Shown here one piece after another: positions 50,421 to 59,745 of a DNA stretch of 64,000 bases (positions are counted from its first letter, which is position 1; each line of letters starts with the position of its first letter). The DNA is from Ideonella dechloratans. GTDB lineage: Bacteria > Pseudomonadota > Gammaproteobacteria > Burkholderiales > Burkholderiaceae_C. The notes under the pieces are model-generated. The model saw nothing but the letters and a program-made list of their open reading frames with translations. It made no database searches and was not told the DNA's origin. A program made the position numbers and the translations under genes. The stretch lies in the NCBI RefSeq assembly GCF_021049305.1, contig NZ_CP088081.1, positions 1,488,001 through 1,552,000 of the forward strand, read 5' to 3'.

Positions 50421-50426
50421 ATTGTA
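50421..50426 (-). promoter_or_regulatory. Likely -10 element of the Rieske oxygenase gene
   Basis: TACAAT on the minus strand, preceded by GGC, about 100 bp before the start codon. TTGATC lies only 13 bp upstream, too close for a standard -35, so the promoter call rests on the -10. Confidence 0.35.
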
Positions 50427-50537
50427 GCCGAACCCTCTGGATCAAGGGGTATTGGGGGATTGACGACAGTCAAAGAGCTTGTTTCTGATTTGTGAAGCTT
50501 TCCCCGTCGTCTGCCACGGATCGCCATGGCGGCTGAC

Positions 50538-50543
50538 TACAAT
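50538..50543 (+). promoter_or_regulatory. Likely -10 element of xseB-ispA-dxs
   Basis: TACAAT, 24 bp before the xseB ATG, preceded by TGAC. No clear -35 is seen. Confidence 0.35.
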
Positions 50544-50567
50544 GGGGGTTATTCATCTGCAGCGTCC

Positions 50568-50807
50568 ATGCCCCGTTCCCCGACCCCTCAAGCCCCCGCC
50601 GCGCCTGCCAGCTACGAAGAAGCCCTGGCCGAACTGGACCGCTTGCTGCAGGCCATGGAAGGTGGGCAACTGCCGCTGGACAAGCTGCTGGAAAGCTACC
50701 AGCGGGGCAGCCAGTTGCTGACGTTCTGCCGGGGCCGTCTCAAGGCCGTGGAGGACCAGATCCAGGTCCTCGAAGAAGGGCAGCTCAAGCCCTGGACAAG
50801 CGAATGA
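50568..50807 (+). CDS. xseB: Exodeoxyribonuclease VII small subunit
   Basis: 79 residues. The small helical subunit that binds XseA in the nuclease complex degrading single-stranded DNA. The family core is [32 protein letters not shown] (core [19 protein letters not shown]) and [20 protein letters not shown] Pro/Ala-rich start ([14 protein letters not shown]) precedes it; ATG 50526 in frame would add 14 residues. The stop overlaps ispA by 4 bp. The xseB-ispA-dxs order is common in proteobacteria. Confidence 0.94.
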   Translation: MPRSPTPQAPAAPASYEEALAELDRLLQAMEGGQLPLDKLLESYQRGSQLLTFCRGRLKAVEDQIQVLEEGQLKPWTSE

Positions 50808-51688
50808 CAGTGAACCAATGGGAGCGTTGGGTCCAAGAGAGCCTCGCGGAAGTCGAAGAGGCCCTGGACCGATTTGTGCCGGCCGATGCGCCGGCGGGGC
50901 TGGGCGAGGCCATGCGCTATGCCGTGCTGGGCGGCGGCAAGCGCCTGCGCCCGGTCCTGGTGCTGGCGGCCTGCGAGGCGGTCCAGGGACACCGCGAGGC
51001 CGCCTTGCGTGCGGCCGTGGCCGTCGAGCTGATCCACGCCTATTCGCTGGTGCATGACGACATGCCCTGCATGGACAACGACATGCTCCGGCGCGGCAAG
51101 CCCACGGTGCATGTGCAGTTCGGCGAGGCCCAGGCCATGCTGGCGGGCGACGCCATGCAGGCCCTGGCCTTCGAGGTGCTCACGCCGGAAACCGGTGTGC
51201 CTCCCGAACTGCAGGCGCGTCTGGTCCGCCTGCTGGCCCGCGCGGCCGGGCAGGAAGGCATGGCCGGTGGCCAGGCCATCGACCTGGCCAGCGTGGGCAA
51301 GCCGCTGACCGAGGCCGCGCTGCGCGACATGCACCGCCGCAAGACCGGTGCGCTGCTGCAATGCAGCGTGCTGATGGGGGCGGCCTGCGGCCAGCCCGGC
51401 GACACCGGCTGGCAGGCCCTGAGCGATTACGGCGCGGCCATCGGCCTGGCTTTCCAGGTGGTGGACGACATCCTGGACTGCACCCAGGACTCGGCCGTGC
51501 TGGGCAAGACCGCTGGCAAGGACGAGGACGCCAACAAGCCGACCTACGTCTCGGCCCTGGGTCTGGAAGCCGCCAACCAGTACGCGCAGCGCCTCTACAC
51601 CGAAGCCATGCAGGCCCTGGACCGCTCCGGGCTGTCCGTGGGCCGCCTGGCCTGGCTGGCCGGGCGCGTGGTGGACCGACAATACTGA
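50804..51688 (+). CDS. ispA: Farnesyl diphosphate synthase
   Basis: 294 residues. Condenses DMAPP/GPP with IPP to make FPP for quinones, undecaprenyl phosphate and other isoprenoids. The first aspartate-rich motif is DDMPCMDND, the second DDILD ([11 protein letters not shown]), with [11 protein letters not shown] for IPP binding and GGQAIDL between. Length and motifs match the bacterial FPP synthase group. Coupled to xseB by a 4-bp overlap; dxs follows 53 bp later. Confidence 0.95.
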   Translation: MTVNQWERWVQESLAEVEEALDRFVPADAPAGLGEAMRYAVLGGGKRLRPVLVLAACEAVQGHREAALRAAVAVELIHAYSLVHDDMPCMDNDMLRRGKPTVHVQFGEAQAMLAGDAMQALAFEVLTPETGVPPELQARLVRLLARAAGQEGMAGGQAIDLASVGKPLTEAALRDMHRRKTGALLQCSVLMGAACGQPGDTGWQALSDYGAAIGLAFQVVDDILDCTQDSAVLGKTAGKDEDANKPTYVSALGLEAANQYAQRLYTEAMQALDRSGLSVGRLAWLAGRVVDRQY

Positions 51689-51741
51689 ACTGCGGCACCA
51701 TGGATGGTCGATCCCTCGTGCCGGTTCCGGAGCAATCCCTG

Positions 51742-53637
51742 ATGAGCAAGCCTACCTTGCTGGAGAACATCCACGGTCCGGAAGATCTGCGCAAGCTGTC
51801 CCGGCCCCAGCTCAAGCAGCTGGCCGATGAGTTGCGGCAGTTCCTCCTGCAGTCGGTCAGCCGCACCGGTGGCCACCTGTCGTCCAACCTGGGCACGGTC
51901 GAGCTGACCATCGCCCTGCACGCGGTCTTCAACACCCCGCAGGACCGGCTGGTCTGGGATGTGGGTCACCAGTCCTACCCGCACAAGATCCTGACCGGCC
52001 GGCGCGAGGCCATGGCCACCCTCAAGCAGCTCGGGGGCATCAGCGGCTTCCCGCGGCGCAGCGAGAGCGAGTACGACACCTTTGGCACCGGGCATTCGTC
52101 CACCTCCATCTCGGCCGCGCTGGGCATGGCCCATGCCGCCCGCCTCAAGGGTGAAAGCCGCAAGGCCGTGGCCATCATCGGCGATGGCGCGCTGACCGGC
52201 GGCATGGCCTTCGAGGCCCTGAACCACGGTGGCTTCCAGGGTGGCGCGGGCCTGCCGGACATGCTGGTCATCCTGAACGACAACGACATGTCGATCTCGC
52301 CGCCGGTGGGGGCGCTCAACCGCTACCTGGCCCGGCTGATGAGCGGCCGCTTCTACTCGGTCGCCCGCGAGGGGGCCAAGTCGGTGCTGAAGAACACGCC
52401 GCTGTACGGCCTGGCCAAGCGCTTCGAGGAGCACACCAAGGGCATGGTGGTGCCCGACGCCACCATCTTCGAGGAGTTCGGCTTCAACTACGTCGGGCCG
52501 ATCGACGGCCACGACCTGGACGCCCTGATCCCCACGCTGGAGAACCTGCGCCAGGCCAAGGGCCCGCAGTTCCTGCACGTGGTCACCCGCAAGGGTTGCG
52601 GCTACAGCCCGGCCGAGGAAGACCCGATCAAGTACCACGGTCCTGGCAAGTTCGACCCGTCCATCGGGCTGGTCAAGTCCACCGCCCCCGCGGCCCAGAC
52701 CTTCACCCAGGTCTTCGGCCAGTGGCTGTGCGACATGGCCGCGGCCGACGAGCGTCTGGTGGGCATCACCCCGGCCATGCGCGAAGGCTCGGGCATGGTC
52801 GAGTTCGAGAGGCGCTTTCCCACCCGTTACCACGATGTGGGCATTGCCGAGCAACACGCGGTGACCTTCGCCGCCGGTCTGGCCTGCGAAGGGATCAAGC
52901 CGGTCGTGGCCATCTACAGCACCTTCCTGCAGCGGGCCTACGACCAGCTGATCCACGATGTGGCACTGCAGAACCTGCCGGTGGTCTTCGCGCTGGATCG
53001 CGCCGGCCTGGTCGGTGCCGATGGCGCCACGCACGCCGGGGCTTATGACATTGCCTTCCTGCGCTGCATCCCGAACATGAGCGTGCTGACGCCGGCCGAC
53101 GAGGCCGAGTGCCGTCGCGCCTTGACCACCGCCTATCGCCAGGAACATCCGGTGGCCGTGCGCTATCCGCGTGGCGCGGGCGTCGGCACGGTGCCGGCCG
53201 CCGAGCTGGACGAACTGCCCTGGGGCAAGGGCGAAATCCGCCGCGAAGGCCGGGGCGTGGCCATCCTGGCCTTTGGAACGCTGCTCTACCCGGCCCTGCA
53301 GGCGGGGGACAAGCTGGATGCCACCGTGGCCAACATGCGCTTTGCCAAGCCGCTGGACAAGGCCCTGGTGCTGGACCTGGCCCAGCGCCACGAGGGCCTG
53401 GTCACGATCGAGGAAGGCTGCATCGCCGGTGGTGCCGGCAGTGCGGTGATGGAGGCCTTGGCCGAAGCCGGCGTCACCGTGCCGGTGCTGCAGATGGGCC
53501 TGCCCGACGAGTTCATCGAGCATGGCGACCACGGCAAGCTGCTGGCGCTGTGTGGCTTGGACGCCGCGGGCATCGAGGCGGCCGTGCGCCGCCGTTTCGG
53601 GGCCCCGCTGGCCCTGGTGAAGCCGGCCGCCGCCTGA
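51742..53637 (+). CDS. dxs: 1-deoxy-D-xylulose-5-phosphate synthase
   Basis: 631 residues. First enzyme of the MEP pathway; thiamine-diphosphate dependent. The N-terminal TPP domain has the catalytic-region [29 protein letters not shown] and the Mg-binding [15 protein letters not shown]; the pyrimidine domain has [17 protein letters not shown] (conserved Glu) and the C-terminal transketolase domain follows. GGAG lies 10 nt before ATG 51742. A strong hairpin follows the stop. With ispH (31 kb) and ispA it shows the organism uses the MEP route. Confidence 0.96.
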   Translation: MSKPTLLENIHGPEDLRKLSRPQLKQLADELRQFLLQSVSRTGGHLSSNLGTVELTIALHAVFNTPQDRLVWDVGHQSYPHKILTGRREAMATLKQLGGISGFPRRSESEYDTFGTGHSSTSISAALGMAHAARLKGESRKAVAIIGDGALTGGMAFEALNHGGFQGGAGLPDMLVILNDNDMSISPPVGALNRYLARLMSGRFYSVAREGAKSVLKNTPLYGLAKRFEEHTKGMVVPDATIFEEFGFNYVGPIDGHDLDALIPTLENLRQAKGPQFLHVVTRKGCGYSPAEEDPIKYHGPGKFDPSIGLVKSTAPAAQTFTQVFGQWLCDMAAADERLVGITPAMREGSGMVEFERRFPTRYHDVGIAEQHAVTFAAGLACEGIKPVVAIYSTFLQRAYDQLIHDVALQNLPVVFALDRAGLVGADGATHAGAYDIAFLRCIPNMSVLTPADEAECRRALTTAYRQEHPVAVRYPRGAGVGTVPAAELDELPWGKGEIRREGRGVAILAFGTLLYPALQAGDKLDATVANMRFAKPLDKALVLDLAQRHEGLVTIEEGCIAGGAGSAVMEALAEAGVTVPVLQMGLPDEFIEHGDHGKLLALCGLDAAGIEAAVRRRFGAPLALVKPAAA

Positions 53638-53680
53638 GCGCGGCCCCGGCGTTCTCGCACTCATAGCACAATCGAGGGTG

Positions 53681-53715
53681 ACCGGCATCAACCCTGCGCC
53701 AGCGGGGTTGCCGGT
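53681..53715 (+). terminator. Stem-loop after dxs
   Basis: ACCGG..CAACCC and GGGTTG-CCGGT pair with small internal bulges around a GC loop, about 45 bp past the dxs stop. It is followed by TTCGCTGTC rather than a T-run. Confidence 0.5.
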
Positions 53716-53717
53716 TC

Positions 53718-53734
53718 GCTGTCACATTGACAGC
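53718..53734. promoter_or_regulatory. Palindrome upstream of folE2
   Basis: GCTGTCACATTGACAGC is a perfect 7-bp inverted repeat with a CAT centre, 20 bp before the folE2 ATG. It could be an operator or a leader hairpin. It does not resemble a Zur box, the usual regulator of folE2. Confidence 0.45.
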
Positions 53735-53754
53735 CTGAATCCCCTGCCGTTCCC

Positions 53755-54555
53755 ATGAATACCCTGACCGACGCCCTGCACATCCCCGACACCCAGAGCG
53801 AGCGCGACGAGCGCCACCTCGCGATCCAGCGCGTGGGGGTGAAGGATGTGCGCTATCCGCTGAATCTGCGGGTGGCGGGAGCGGTACAGTCCACCGCGGC
53901 GCTGTGGAACCTGGACGTGGCCCTGCCGGCCGAGAAGAAGGGCACCCACATGTCCCGCTTCGTGGCCTGGCTGGACGCCCAGAGCGAGCCGCTGGACGCG
54001 GCCGGCCTGGCCCGTCAACTGGACGTGATGCTGGACAAGCTCGGGGCGACGGATGGCCGCATCGAGGCCCGTTTCTCCTTCTTCATCCGCAAGAAGGCGC
54101 CGGTCTCGGGCCTGCAGAGTCTGCTGGACTACGCCGGGGCCTTCATCGCCGAACGCAAGGACGGCCGCACAGCCATCTGGGCCGAGGTGGGCGTGCCGGT
54201 CAAGAGCCTGTGCCCCTGCTCGAAGGAGATCTCCGACTACGGCGCGCACAACCAGCGCTCGCTGGTGACCATCCGCGTCGAGCTGAAAGACCCGGTGGCC
54301 GGTGCCATCGAGTGGCAGGAGCTGGTGCGCTTTGCCGAGGAGTCGGCCTCCAGCGAGATCTGGCCCATGCTCAAGCGGGCCGACGAGAAGTGGGTGACCG
54401 AGCGCGCCTACGAGAACCCCAAGTTCGTCGAGGACCTGGTGCGTGACGTGGCCCTGCGCCTGAACGCCGATGCCCGCATCGGCCACTACCGGGTGGATGT
54501 CGAGAACTTCGAGTCCATCCACAACCACTCGGCCTGGGCGCGCATCGAGCGCTGA
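53755..54555 (+). CDS. folE2: GTP cyclohydrolase FolE2
   Basis: 266 residues. Converts GTP to dihydroneopterin triphosphate, the first step of folate synthesis. The type IB signature is intact: SLCPCSKEISDYGAHNQRS with the metal-binding cysteine, VGVKDVRYPL near the N-terminus and NFESIHNHSAWA at the C-terminus. FolE2 enzymes use metals other than zinc and often replace FolE when zinc is scarce; whether a zinc-dependent FolE exists elsewhere is unknown. A palindrome lies 20 bp upstream. It converges with glsA across 19 bp. Confidence 0.95.
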   Translation: MNTLTDALHIPDTQSERDERHLAIQRVGVKDVRYPLNLRVAGAVQSTAALWNLDVALPAEKKGTHMSRFVAWLDAQSEPLDAAGLARQLDVMLDKLGATDGRIEARFSFFIRKKAPVSGLQSLLDYAGAFIAERKDGRTAIWAEVGVPVKSLCPCSKEISDYGAHNQRSLVTIRVELKDPVAGAIEWQELVRFAEESASSEIWPMLKRADEKWVTERAYENPKFVEDLVRDVALRLNADARIGHYRVDVENFESIHNHSAWARIER

Positions 54556-54574
54556 ACCCGCCTGGCCCCCGGGG

Positions 54575-55510
54575 TCAGAACAGCGACTGCCCCGTCAGGG
54601 TGGTGAAGCGCTCCAGCGCGTAGCTGCCGGCCAGCGAGTTGCCCGAAGGCTCCAGCTCGGGTGACCAGACGCACACCCCCAGCTGGCCCGGGATGTGGCC
54701 GACGATGCCGCCGCCCACGCCGCTCTTGGCCGGAATGCCCACGCGGAAGGCAAAGTCCCCCGCCGCGTCGTAGGTGCCGCAGGTCAGCATCAGGGCCGAG
54801 AGCCGCTTGGCGGTGCTGGCGCTGACCACCCGCTCACCGTTCCAGGGGTTCACCCCGCCGTGGGCCAGGAAGGCCACCGCCCGCGCCAGGTCCACCGCGT
54901 CCATGCGGATGGCGCAGTGCCGGCAGTAGGCCGCGATCACCTCGTCCACCGGGTTGTGCAGGTTGCCGAAGCTGCGCATGAAGTGGCCCATGGCGCGGTT
55001 GCGCTCGGCCGTGGCCATCTCGCTGCGGGCCACCCGGTCGTCGTACTGCAGCGTGGCGTTGCCCGACAGCCGCCGCACGAACTCCACCAGCGCCGTTTCC
55101 GGGTTGACGAAGCGGGTGCACAGCACATCCGTCACCACCAGCGCGCCGGCGTTGATGAAGGGGTTGCGCGGCTTGCCCTGCTCGGATTCGAGCTGCACCA
55201 GCGAGTTGAAGGGGTTGCCCGAAGGCTCCCGGCCCACCCGCTGCCACAGTGCATCGCCCACGCACTGGTAGGCCAGGGTCAGCGCGAACAGCTTGGAGAC
55301 CGACTGGATGGAAAAGGGCACCCGGGCGTCGCCGCAGGCGCTGACCTGACCGTTCAATGTGACCACGGCCATGCCGAACTGGTCGCCCCGCACCTTGGCC
55401 AGCTCCGGGATGTAGCTGGCCACGCGGCCCTGGCCCAGCAGGGGCTGGATCTCGGTGCGGATCTGGTCGAGGACGGTCGGGTAATCGTGGTCGGGGATGC
55501 TCTGGCTCAT
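54575..55510 (-). CDS. glsA: Glutaminase
   Basis: 311 residues. Hydrolyses glutamine to glutamate and ammonia; beta-lactamase-like serine fold. The catalytic Ser/Lys pair is in FSIQSVSKLF, with EPSGNPFNS and NPFINAGALV as substrate-binding segments, and the tyrosine/glycine region SGVGGGIVG. Length is standard for the GlsA/GlsB group. It lies next to the amine-catabolism set and the GntR gene on the same strand with a 13-bp gap, so it may share that transcript. Either E. coli-like paralog name would fit. Confidence 0.93.
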   Translation of the reverse strand: MSQSIPDHDYPTVLDQIRTEIQPLLGQGRVASYIPELAKVRGDQFGMAVVTLNGQVSACGDARVPFSIQSVSKLFALTLAYQCVGDALWQRVGREPSGNPFNSLVQLESEQGKPRNPFINAGALVVTDVLCTRFVNPETALVEFVRRLSGNATLQYDDRVARSEMATAERNRAMGHFMRSFGNLHNPVDEVIAAYCRHCAIRMDAVDLARAVAFLAHGGVNPWNGERVVSASTAKRLSALMLTCGTYDAAGDFAFRVGIPAKSGVGGGIVGHIPGQLGVCVWSPELEPSGNSLAGSYALERFTTLTGQSLF

Positions 55511-55523
55511 GGTGCGCCGCAGT

Positions 55524-56219
55524 CTAGCGTCGCGCCTTGCCGGCCGCGGCCAGGCTGCGGCGCAGGAACTGCCCGGCCACGAAGATGTCCTTCTCCACCG
55601 CGCGCCGCGCCCCGGCGCTGTCGCCGCGCGCCAGCGCCTTCACCAGGTCCTCGTGCGCGTCGTTGAGCACCGCGCTGGCCTCGGGCGTGTCGAACAGCCG
55701 GTTGGAGATGGGGCCGGCCTTGAGCCACAGCGTGTCGATCAGACCAAACAGCGTGGGCGAGCCGGCGGCCTTGTACAGCAGCACATGGAAGTCCTCGTTG
55801 GCGGCCAGGTAGTCGTCGCCGTCACCACGCGCCAGGGCCTGGGCCATGCGCTGGCTCAGGGCCTGCAGCCGGGCCTGTCCCTCGGCGTCCAGTCGCAGCG
55901 CGCCGCGCTCGGCGGCCTCGCCTTCCAGCAGCATGCGCATCTGCAGCAGGTCGTCGAATTCGGGCCCCGACAGCCGGGGCACCGCCACCCCGGCATTGGG
56001 CACATTGACCACCGCGCCCTCGGCGGCCAGGCGCTGCAGCGCCGCCCGCACCGGCATCTGGCCCACGCCCATGTCGGCCGCCACGGTGCGGATCTTCAAC
56101 CGCTCGCCGGGCAGGAAGCGGCCCACGGTCACCCACTGCCGCAGCGTGGCGTAGATCGCGTCCTGGTGGGTGGCGGCCGCCGGCGGGGCGGGGGTGTCGG
56201 TGTCGGCGGCGGTGGGCAT
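55524..56219 (-). CDS. GntR-family regulator with FCD domain
   Basis: 231 residues. The N-terminal winged helix-turn-helix (QDAIYATLRQWVTVGRFLPG, then VGQMPVRAALQRLAAEG) belongs to the GntR family; the C-terminal helical domain has the FCD metal-binding histidine pattern (DDYLAANEDFHVLLYKAAGS, LNDAHEDLVKALARGD). FCD regulators usually repress catabolic genes and release when the pathway substrate binds. It is the third gene after the ligase and aminotransferase on the minus strand, so it probably regulates them through the palindrome at 59042. The effector is probably an amine or amino acid derivative, by context only. Confidence 0.88.
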   Translation of the reverse strand: MPTAADTDTPAPPAAATHQDAIYATLRQWVTVGRFLPGERLKIRTVAADMGVGQMPVRAALQRLAAEGAVVNVPNAGVAVPRLSGPEFDDLLQMRMLLEGEAAERGALRLDAEGQARLQALSQRMAQALARGDGDDYLAANEDFHVLLYKAAGSPTLFGLIDTLWLKAGPISNRLFDTPEASAVLNDAHEDLVKALARGDSAGARRAVEKDIFVAGQFLRRSLAAAGKARR

Positions 56220-56255
56220 GTCAGCGGGGCAGGGCGGGGACGCGCAGTGTAGGCC

Positions 56256-57644
56256 TCAGCCCGGCCGGGTCTCGCCGACGAAGGCGTCGAAGCTGGCCAC
56301 CAGGCGGTCCACATCCGCCGCCGTGGTGTCGGGGCAGACCAGCATCATGTTGTGGAAGGGCGTGATCAGCAGGCCGCGGTTGAGCAGGTACAGATGCACG
56401 ATCTGCTCCAGGGCCGGGTCCAGGATGGCATCGGCCTGGCTGCCGTTGCGCGGCGGGGTGGGCGTGAACTGGAATTCGGTGCGGGCGCCCACCTGGGTCA
56501 CGCACCAGGGCAGGCCATGGCGAGCGATGACGTCGCGCAGTCCGTCGGCCAGGCGCTCGGCCAGGGTGGCCATGCGGGCGTAGGCGGCTTCGGTCATCAC
56601 CTCGGCCAGGTTGGCGCGCATCGCGGCCAGGGCCAGCAGATTGGCCGTCAGCGTGGTGCCGATGCCGCTGTGGCCCGGCGGGGCGTTGCGCTTGGCCTGC
56701 TCGGCCCGGCGGGCCGCCTCGGCCGAGAAGCCGTAGACCGCGCAGGGCACGCCGCCAGCCACCGGCTTGCCCAGCACCAGCAGGTCCGGCTGCAGGCCGT
56801 GGGCCCGGGTGTAGCCGCCAGGGCCGGTGCTGATGGTGTGGGTCTCGTCGATCAGCAGCAACGTGCCGTGGCGCCGGCACAGGGCCTGGGCCGCCTCCCA
56901 GAAGCCGGGCTCGGGCAGCACCATGCCGATGTTGGTCATGGCCGGCTCGGCCAGCAGGCAGGCCACCTGGCCGTCGGCCAGCGCGGCCTCCAGCGCGGCC
57001 AGGTCGTTGAACTCGACGCTGCGGGTGGTGCGGGTGATGTCCACCACCTGGCCCAACAGGCTGTCGCGGGTGCGGGGCTGGCCGTCTACCAGGTCGACGA
57101 ACACGTCATCCACGGTGCCGTGGTAGCAGCCGTTGAAGATCAGCACCTGGTCGCGGCCGGTCAGTGCCCGCGCCCAGCGGATGGCGAAGCGGTTGGCGTC
57201 CGAGGCGCTGAGCGCGAACTGCCAGATGGGCAGGCCGAAGCGCCGGGCCAGTTCCTCGCCCACCCACACCGCGTCCTCGCCGGGCAGCATGGCGGTGATG
57301 CCCTGGGCCGCCTGACGCGCCAGCGCTGCGGCCACCGGCGCCGGGCTGTGGCCGAACATGGCGCCGGTGTCGCCCAGGCAGAAGTCGGTGTAGGCGTGGC
57401 CGTCCACGTCCTGCAGCCGCGCGCCCCGGGCGCTGGCCACATGCAGGGGGAAGGGGGTGGACCAGTCGTTCATCCAGTGCAGCGGCACGCCGAACATCAG
57501 GTGCCGGGCGGCGCGCTGGGCCAGGGCCTGGCTGCGCGGGTGGGCGGCGGCGTAGGCGGCGCGCTCGCGCTGCTGCAGGGCGGTCAGGCGGGCCGGGTCC
57601 AGGCCGGCGCGCAGAGTGGGGGCAGTGTTCATGTCGGTGGGCAT
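56256..57644 (-). CDS. Class III (PLP-dependent) aminotransferase
   Basis: 462 residues. A fold-type I, class III aminotransferase: LQDVDGHAYTDFCLGDTGAMFGHSP (core GHAYTDFCLGDTGAMFGH), GCYHGT, ETHTISTGPGG and the PLP lysine in VLGKPVAGG. Similarity is to the aspartate-aminotransferase-family / GSA-aminomutase-like group. Placed 15 bp after a gamma-glutamyl-ligase-type gene and before a GntR regulator, it probably deaminates a polyamine, omega-amino acid or glutamylated amine. ATG 57644 is used; ATG 57632 is also possible. The true substrate is not readable from sequence. Confidence 0.82.
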   Translation of the reverse strand: MPTDMNTAPTLRAGLDPARLTALQQRERAAYAAAHPRSQALAQRAARHLMFGVPLHWMNDWSTPFPLHVASARGARLQDVDGHAYTDFCLGDTGAMFGHSPAPVAAALARQAAQGITAMLPGEDAVWVGEELARRFGLPIWQFALSASDANRFAIRWARALTGRDQVLIFNGCYHGTVDDVFVDLVDGQPRTRDSLLGQVVDITRTTRSVEFNDLAALEAALADGQVACLLAEPAMTNIGMVLPEPGFWEAAQALCRRHGTLLLIDETHTISTGPGGYTRAHGLQPDLLVLGKPVAGGVPCAVYGFSAEAARRAEQAKRNAPPGHSGIGTTLTANLLALAAMRANLAEVMTEAAYARMATLAERLADGLRDVIARHGLPWCVTQVGARTEFQFTPTPPRNGSQADAILDPALEQIVHLYLLNRGLLITPFHNMMLVCPDTTAADVDRLVASFDAFVGETRPG

Positions 57645-57659
57645 CGGGATGTCTCGGCC

Positions 57660-58994
57660 TCAGACCAGCAGCAGCAGGTGCTCGCGCTCCCAGGAGCTGA
57701 TGACCCGGTTGTAGGTGGCGTACTCCAACTCCTTCACGGCGCAGAAGGCGTCGACGAAGCTGTCGCCCAGCACCTCGCGCATGGGGGCGCAGGCGCGCAT
57801 GCGCTCGATCGCGTCTTCCAGGTGCCGGGGCAGTTCGTGGGCCACGTTCCAGGCGCTGTCGGTGGTGGGCTCCGAAGGCGTCAGACGCTGCTCCATGCCC
57901 AGGTAGCCGCAGGCCAGGGTGGCGGCCATGGCCAGGTAGGGGTTCACGTCCACGCCGGGAACGCGGTTCTCCACCCGGCGCGCGGCCGGGCCGGACTTGG
58001 GCACCCGGATGCCGCAGGTGCGGTTGTCGTAGCCCCAGCGCACATTGATGGGCGCCGACATGAAGGGCGCCAGCCGCCGGTACGAGTTCACATAGGGCGC
58101 GAACATGGGCATCAGTTGGGGGATGTAGGTCTGCAGCCCGGCGATGTAGTGGGCGAACAGCGGGCTGGCGCTGCCATCGGGCTGGCTGAAGATGTTGCGC
58201 TCCTGGTCGTCGTGGATGCTCTGGTGGATGTGCATCGCACTGCCGGGCTCGGCCTCCATCGGCTTGGCCATGAAGGTGGCGAAGATGTTGTGGCGCAGCG
58301 CCGTCTCGCGCACCGTGCGCTTGAACAGGAAGACCCGGTCGGCCAGCTCCAGCGGTTCGCCGTGGCTGAAGTTGATCTCCATCTGGCCCGGGCCGGCTTC
58401 GTGGATCAGGGTCTCGACGCCCAGCTGGTGCAGCTCGCAGAAGTTGGAGAGCTCCATGAAGAAGGGGTCGAAGTCGTTGACCGCGTCGATCGAGTAGCTC
58501 TGCCGTCCGGCCTCGGGCTTGCCGGTGCGGCCCAGCGGCGGCTGCAGCGGCTCGTGCGGGTTCTGCTGGCGGGCCACCAGGTAGAACTCCATCTCCGGCG
58601 CGACGATGGGCTTCCAGCCGCGCTCTTCATAGAGCTTCAACACCCGACGCAGCACGCCGCGCGGCGACAGCGCCACCGGCGAGCCGTCCCATTCCTGGCA
58701 GTCGTGGATGACCACCGCCACCGGCTCCGCCGCCCAGGGCACCAGGCGCACGGTGGCGGCGTCGGGCACGCAGACCATGTCCGGGTCGGTGTCGCCGACG
58801 AAGGGGCCGTTGTCCGGCTGCTGGCCGTTGACGGTGTTGAGAAGCACGCTCTTGGGCAGGCGCATCTCGCCGGCGGCCTGGAACAGGTCGCGCGGCAGGA
58901 TCTTGCCGCGGGCGATGCCGGTCATGTCGGGGATCACGCACTCCACCTCGTGGATGCGGTGCTGGGCGAGGAAGCTGTCGAGCAGGGAGGCCAT
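57660..58994 (-). CDS. Glutamine-synthetase-family ligase of the amine-catabolism operon
   Basis: 444 residues. Same family as the gene at 22669, with HEVECVIPDMTGIARGK at the N-terminus, EMEFYLV, AMHIHQS, NRTCGIRVP and VENRVPGVDVNPYLA. It joins glutamate to an amine with ATP, as PuuA does in putrescine use, rather than making glutamine. First gene of the ligase-aminotransferase-GntR unit. A palindrome, TTGTGATCACAA, lies 47 bp before its ATG and is the likely operator. No ribosome site stands out. The amine substrate is unknown. Confidence 0.85.
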   Translation of the reverse strand: MASLLDSFLAQHRIHEVECVIPDMTGIARGKILPRDLFQAAGEMRLPKSVLLNTVNGQQPDNGPFVGDTDPDMVCVPDAATVRLVPWAAEPVAVVIHDCQEWDGSPVALSPRGVLRRVLKLYEERGWKPIVAPEMEFYLVARQQNPHEPLQPPLGRTGKPEAGRQSYSIDAVNDFDPFFMELSNFCELHQLGVETLIHEAGPGQMEINFSHGEPLELADRVFLFKRTVRETALRHNIFATFMAKPMEAEPGSAMHIHQSIHDDQERNIFSQPDGSASPLFAHYIAGLQTYIPQLMPMFAPYVNSYRRLAPFMSAPINVRWGYDNRTCGIRVPKSGPAARRVENRVPGVDVNPYLAMAATLACGYLGMEQRLTPSEPTTDSAWNVAHELPRHLEDAIERMRACAPMREVLGDSFVDAFCAVKELEYATYNRVISSWEREHLLLLV

Positions 58995-59041
58995 GGGCGG
59001 GGCGGGAGTCGCGATGAGCGCATCCTAGCAGGATTGGTAAT

Positions 59042-59053
59042 TTGTGATCACAA
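59042..59053. promoter_or_regulatory. Palindrome TTGTGATCACAA, candidate GntR operator
   Basis: A perfect 12-bp inverted repeat 47 bp upstream of the ligase gene, whose operon encodes an FCD-type GntR regulator. A second, split repeat GATCA-TG-TGATC lies at 59090-59101. FCD regulators often bind short AT-containing palindromes like these. Confidence 0.5.
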
Positions 59054-59187
59054 GTGAAGACACTGAGGCCATATATGCCGGAATGGTTCGATCATGTGAT
59101 CTGAAACCGGATCGGCGGCGGGCCTGTCCCTGCTGCCCGGCGGGCAGGTGACAATCGGGTCTGTTCCCCTCACTCCGCTTCGCCGCC

Positions 59188-59643
59188 ATGTCCATCCTCG
59201 TGCTCAACGGCCCCAACCTGAACCTGCTCGGCACCCGCGAGCCCCAGATCTACGGGGCCGAGACGCTGGCCGATGTGGAGGCCCGGCTGGCGCAGGAGGC
59301 GCAGGCCCTGGGCCTGGCCCTGCAGTGCTTCCAGAGCAACCACGAGGGCGCGCTGATCGACCGCATCCACGCCGCCCGGCTGGACGGCACCCGGGCCTTC
59401 ATCGTCAACCCGGGCGGCCTGACCCACACCAGCGTGGCCCTGCGCGACGCCTTTGCCGGCGTGGCTCTGCCGGTGGTGGAGGTGCACATCAGCAACGTGC
59501 ACCGGCGCGAGGAATTCCGCCACCATTCCTTCATCTCGGGCATCGCCGAGGGGGTGATCGCCGGCCTGGGCACCGAGGGCTACAGCGCCGCCTTGCGCTT
59601 TCTGGCGCGGCGGCTGGCCCAGGCCTCGACTGCGTCACGCTGA
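59188..59643 (+). CDS. aroQ: Type II 3-dehydroquinate dehydratase
   Basis: 151 residues. Shikimate pathway enzyme, converting 3-dehydroquinate to 3-dehydroshikimate; forms a dodecamer. The family motifs are clear: [20 protein letters not shown] with the active-site Tyr, [42 protein letters not shown] with the catalytic His, and AGLGTEGY. A -10-like GACAAT lies about 33 bp before the ATG. Monocistronic by position; the ligase operon is divergent. Confidence 0.96.
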   Translation: MSILVLNGPNLNLLGTREPQIYGAETLADVEARLAQEAQALGLALQCFQSNHEGALIDRIHAARLDGTRAFIVNPGGLTHTSVALRDAFAGVALPVVEVHISNVHRREEFRHHSFISGIAEGVIAGLGTEGYSAALRFLARRLAQASTASR

Positions 59644-59653
59644 GTCGGGTTTA

Positions 59654-59670
59654 CCCCGATTCATTCGGGG
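59654..59670 (+). terminator. Weak stem-loop after aroQ
   Basis: CCCCGA-TTCAT-TCGGGG, a 6-bp stem just past the aroQ stop. No T-run follows. Confidence 0.35.
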
Positions 59671-59745
59671 AAGCCTGCGACGAAGTGTCAGGAAAGGTTG
59701 ACGTTCCGGCGTCATCCAGCACCGTGCTTCGACTGGCTTCCCGAG

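Noticed and set aside
53718..53734. Zur box before folE2
   Set aside because: The palindrome is GC-containing with a 3-bp centre and does not match the AT-rich Zur consensus.
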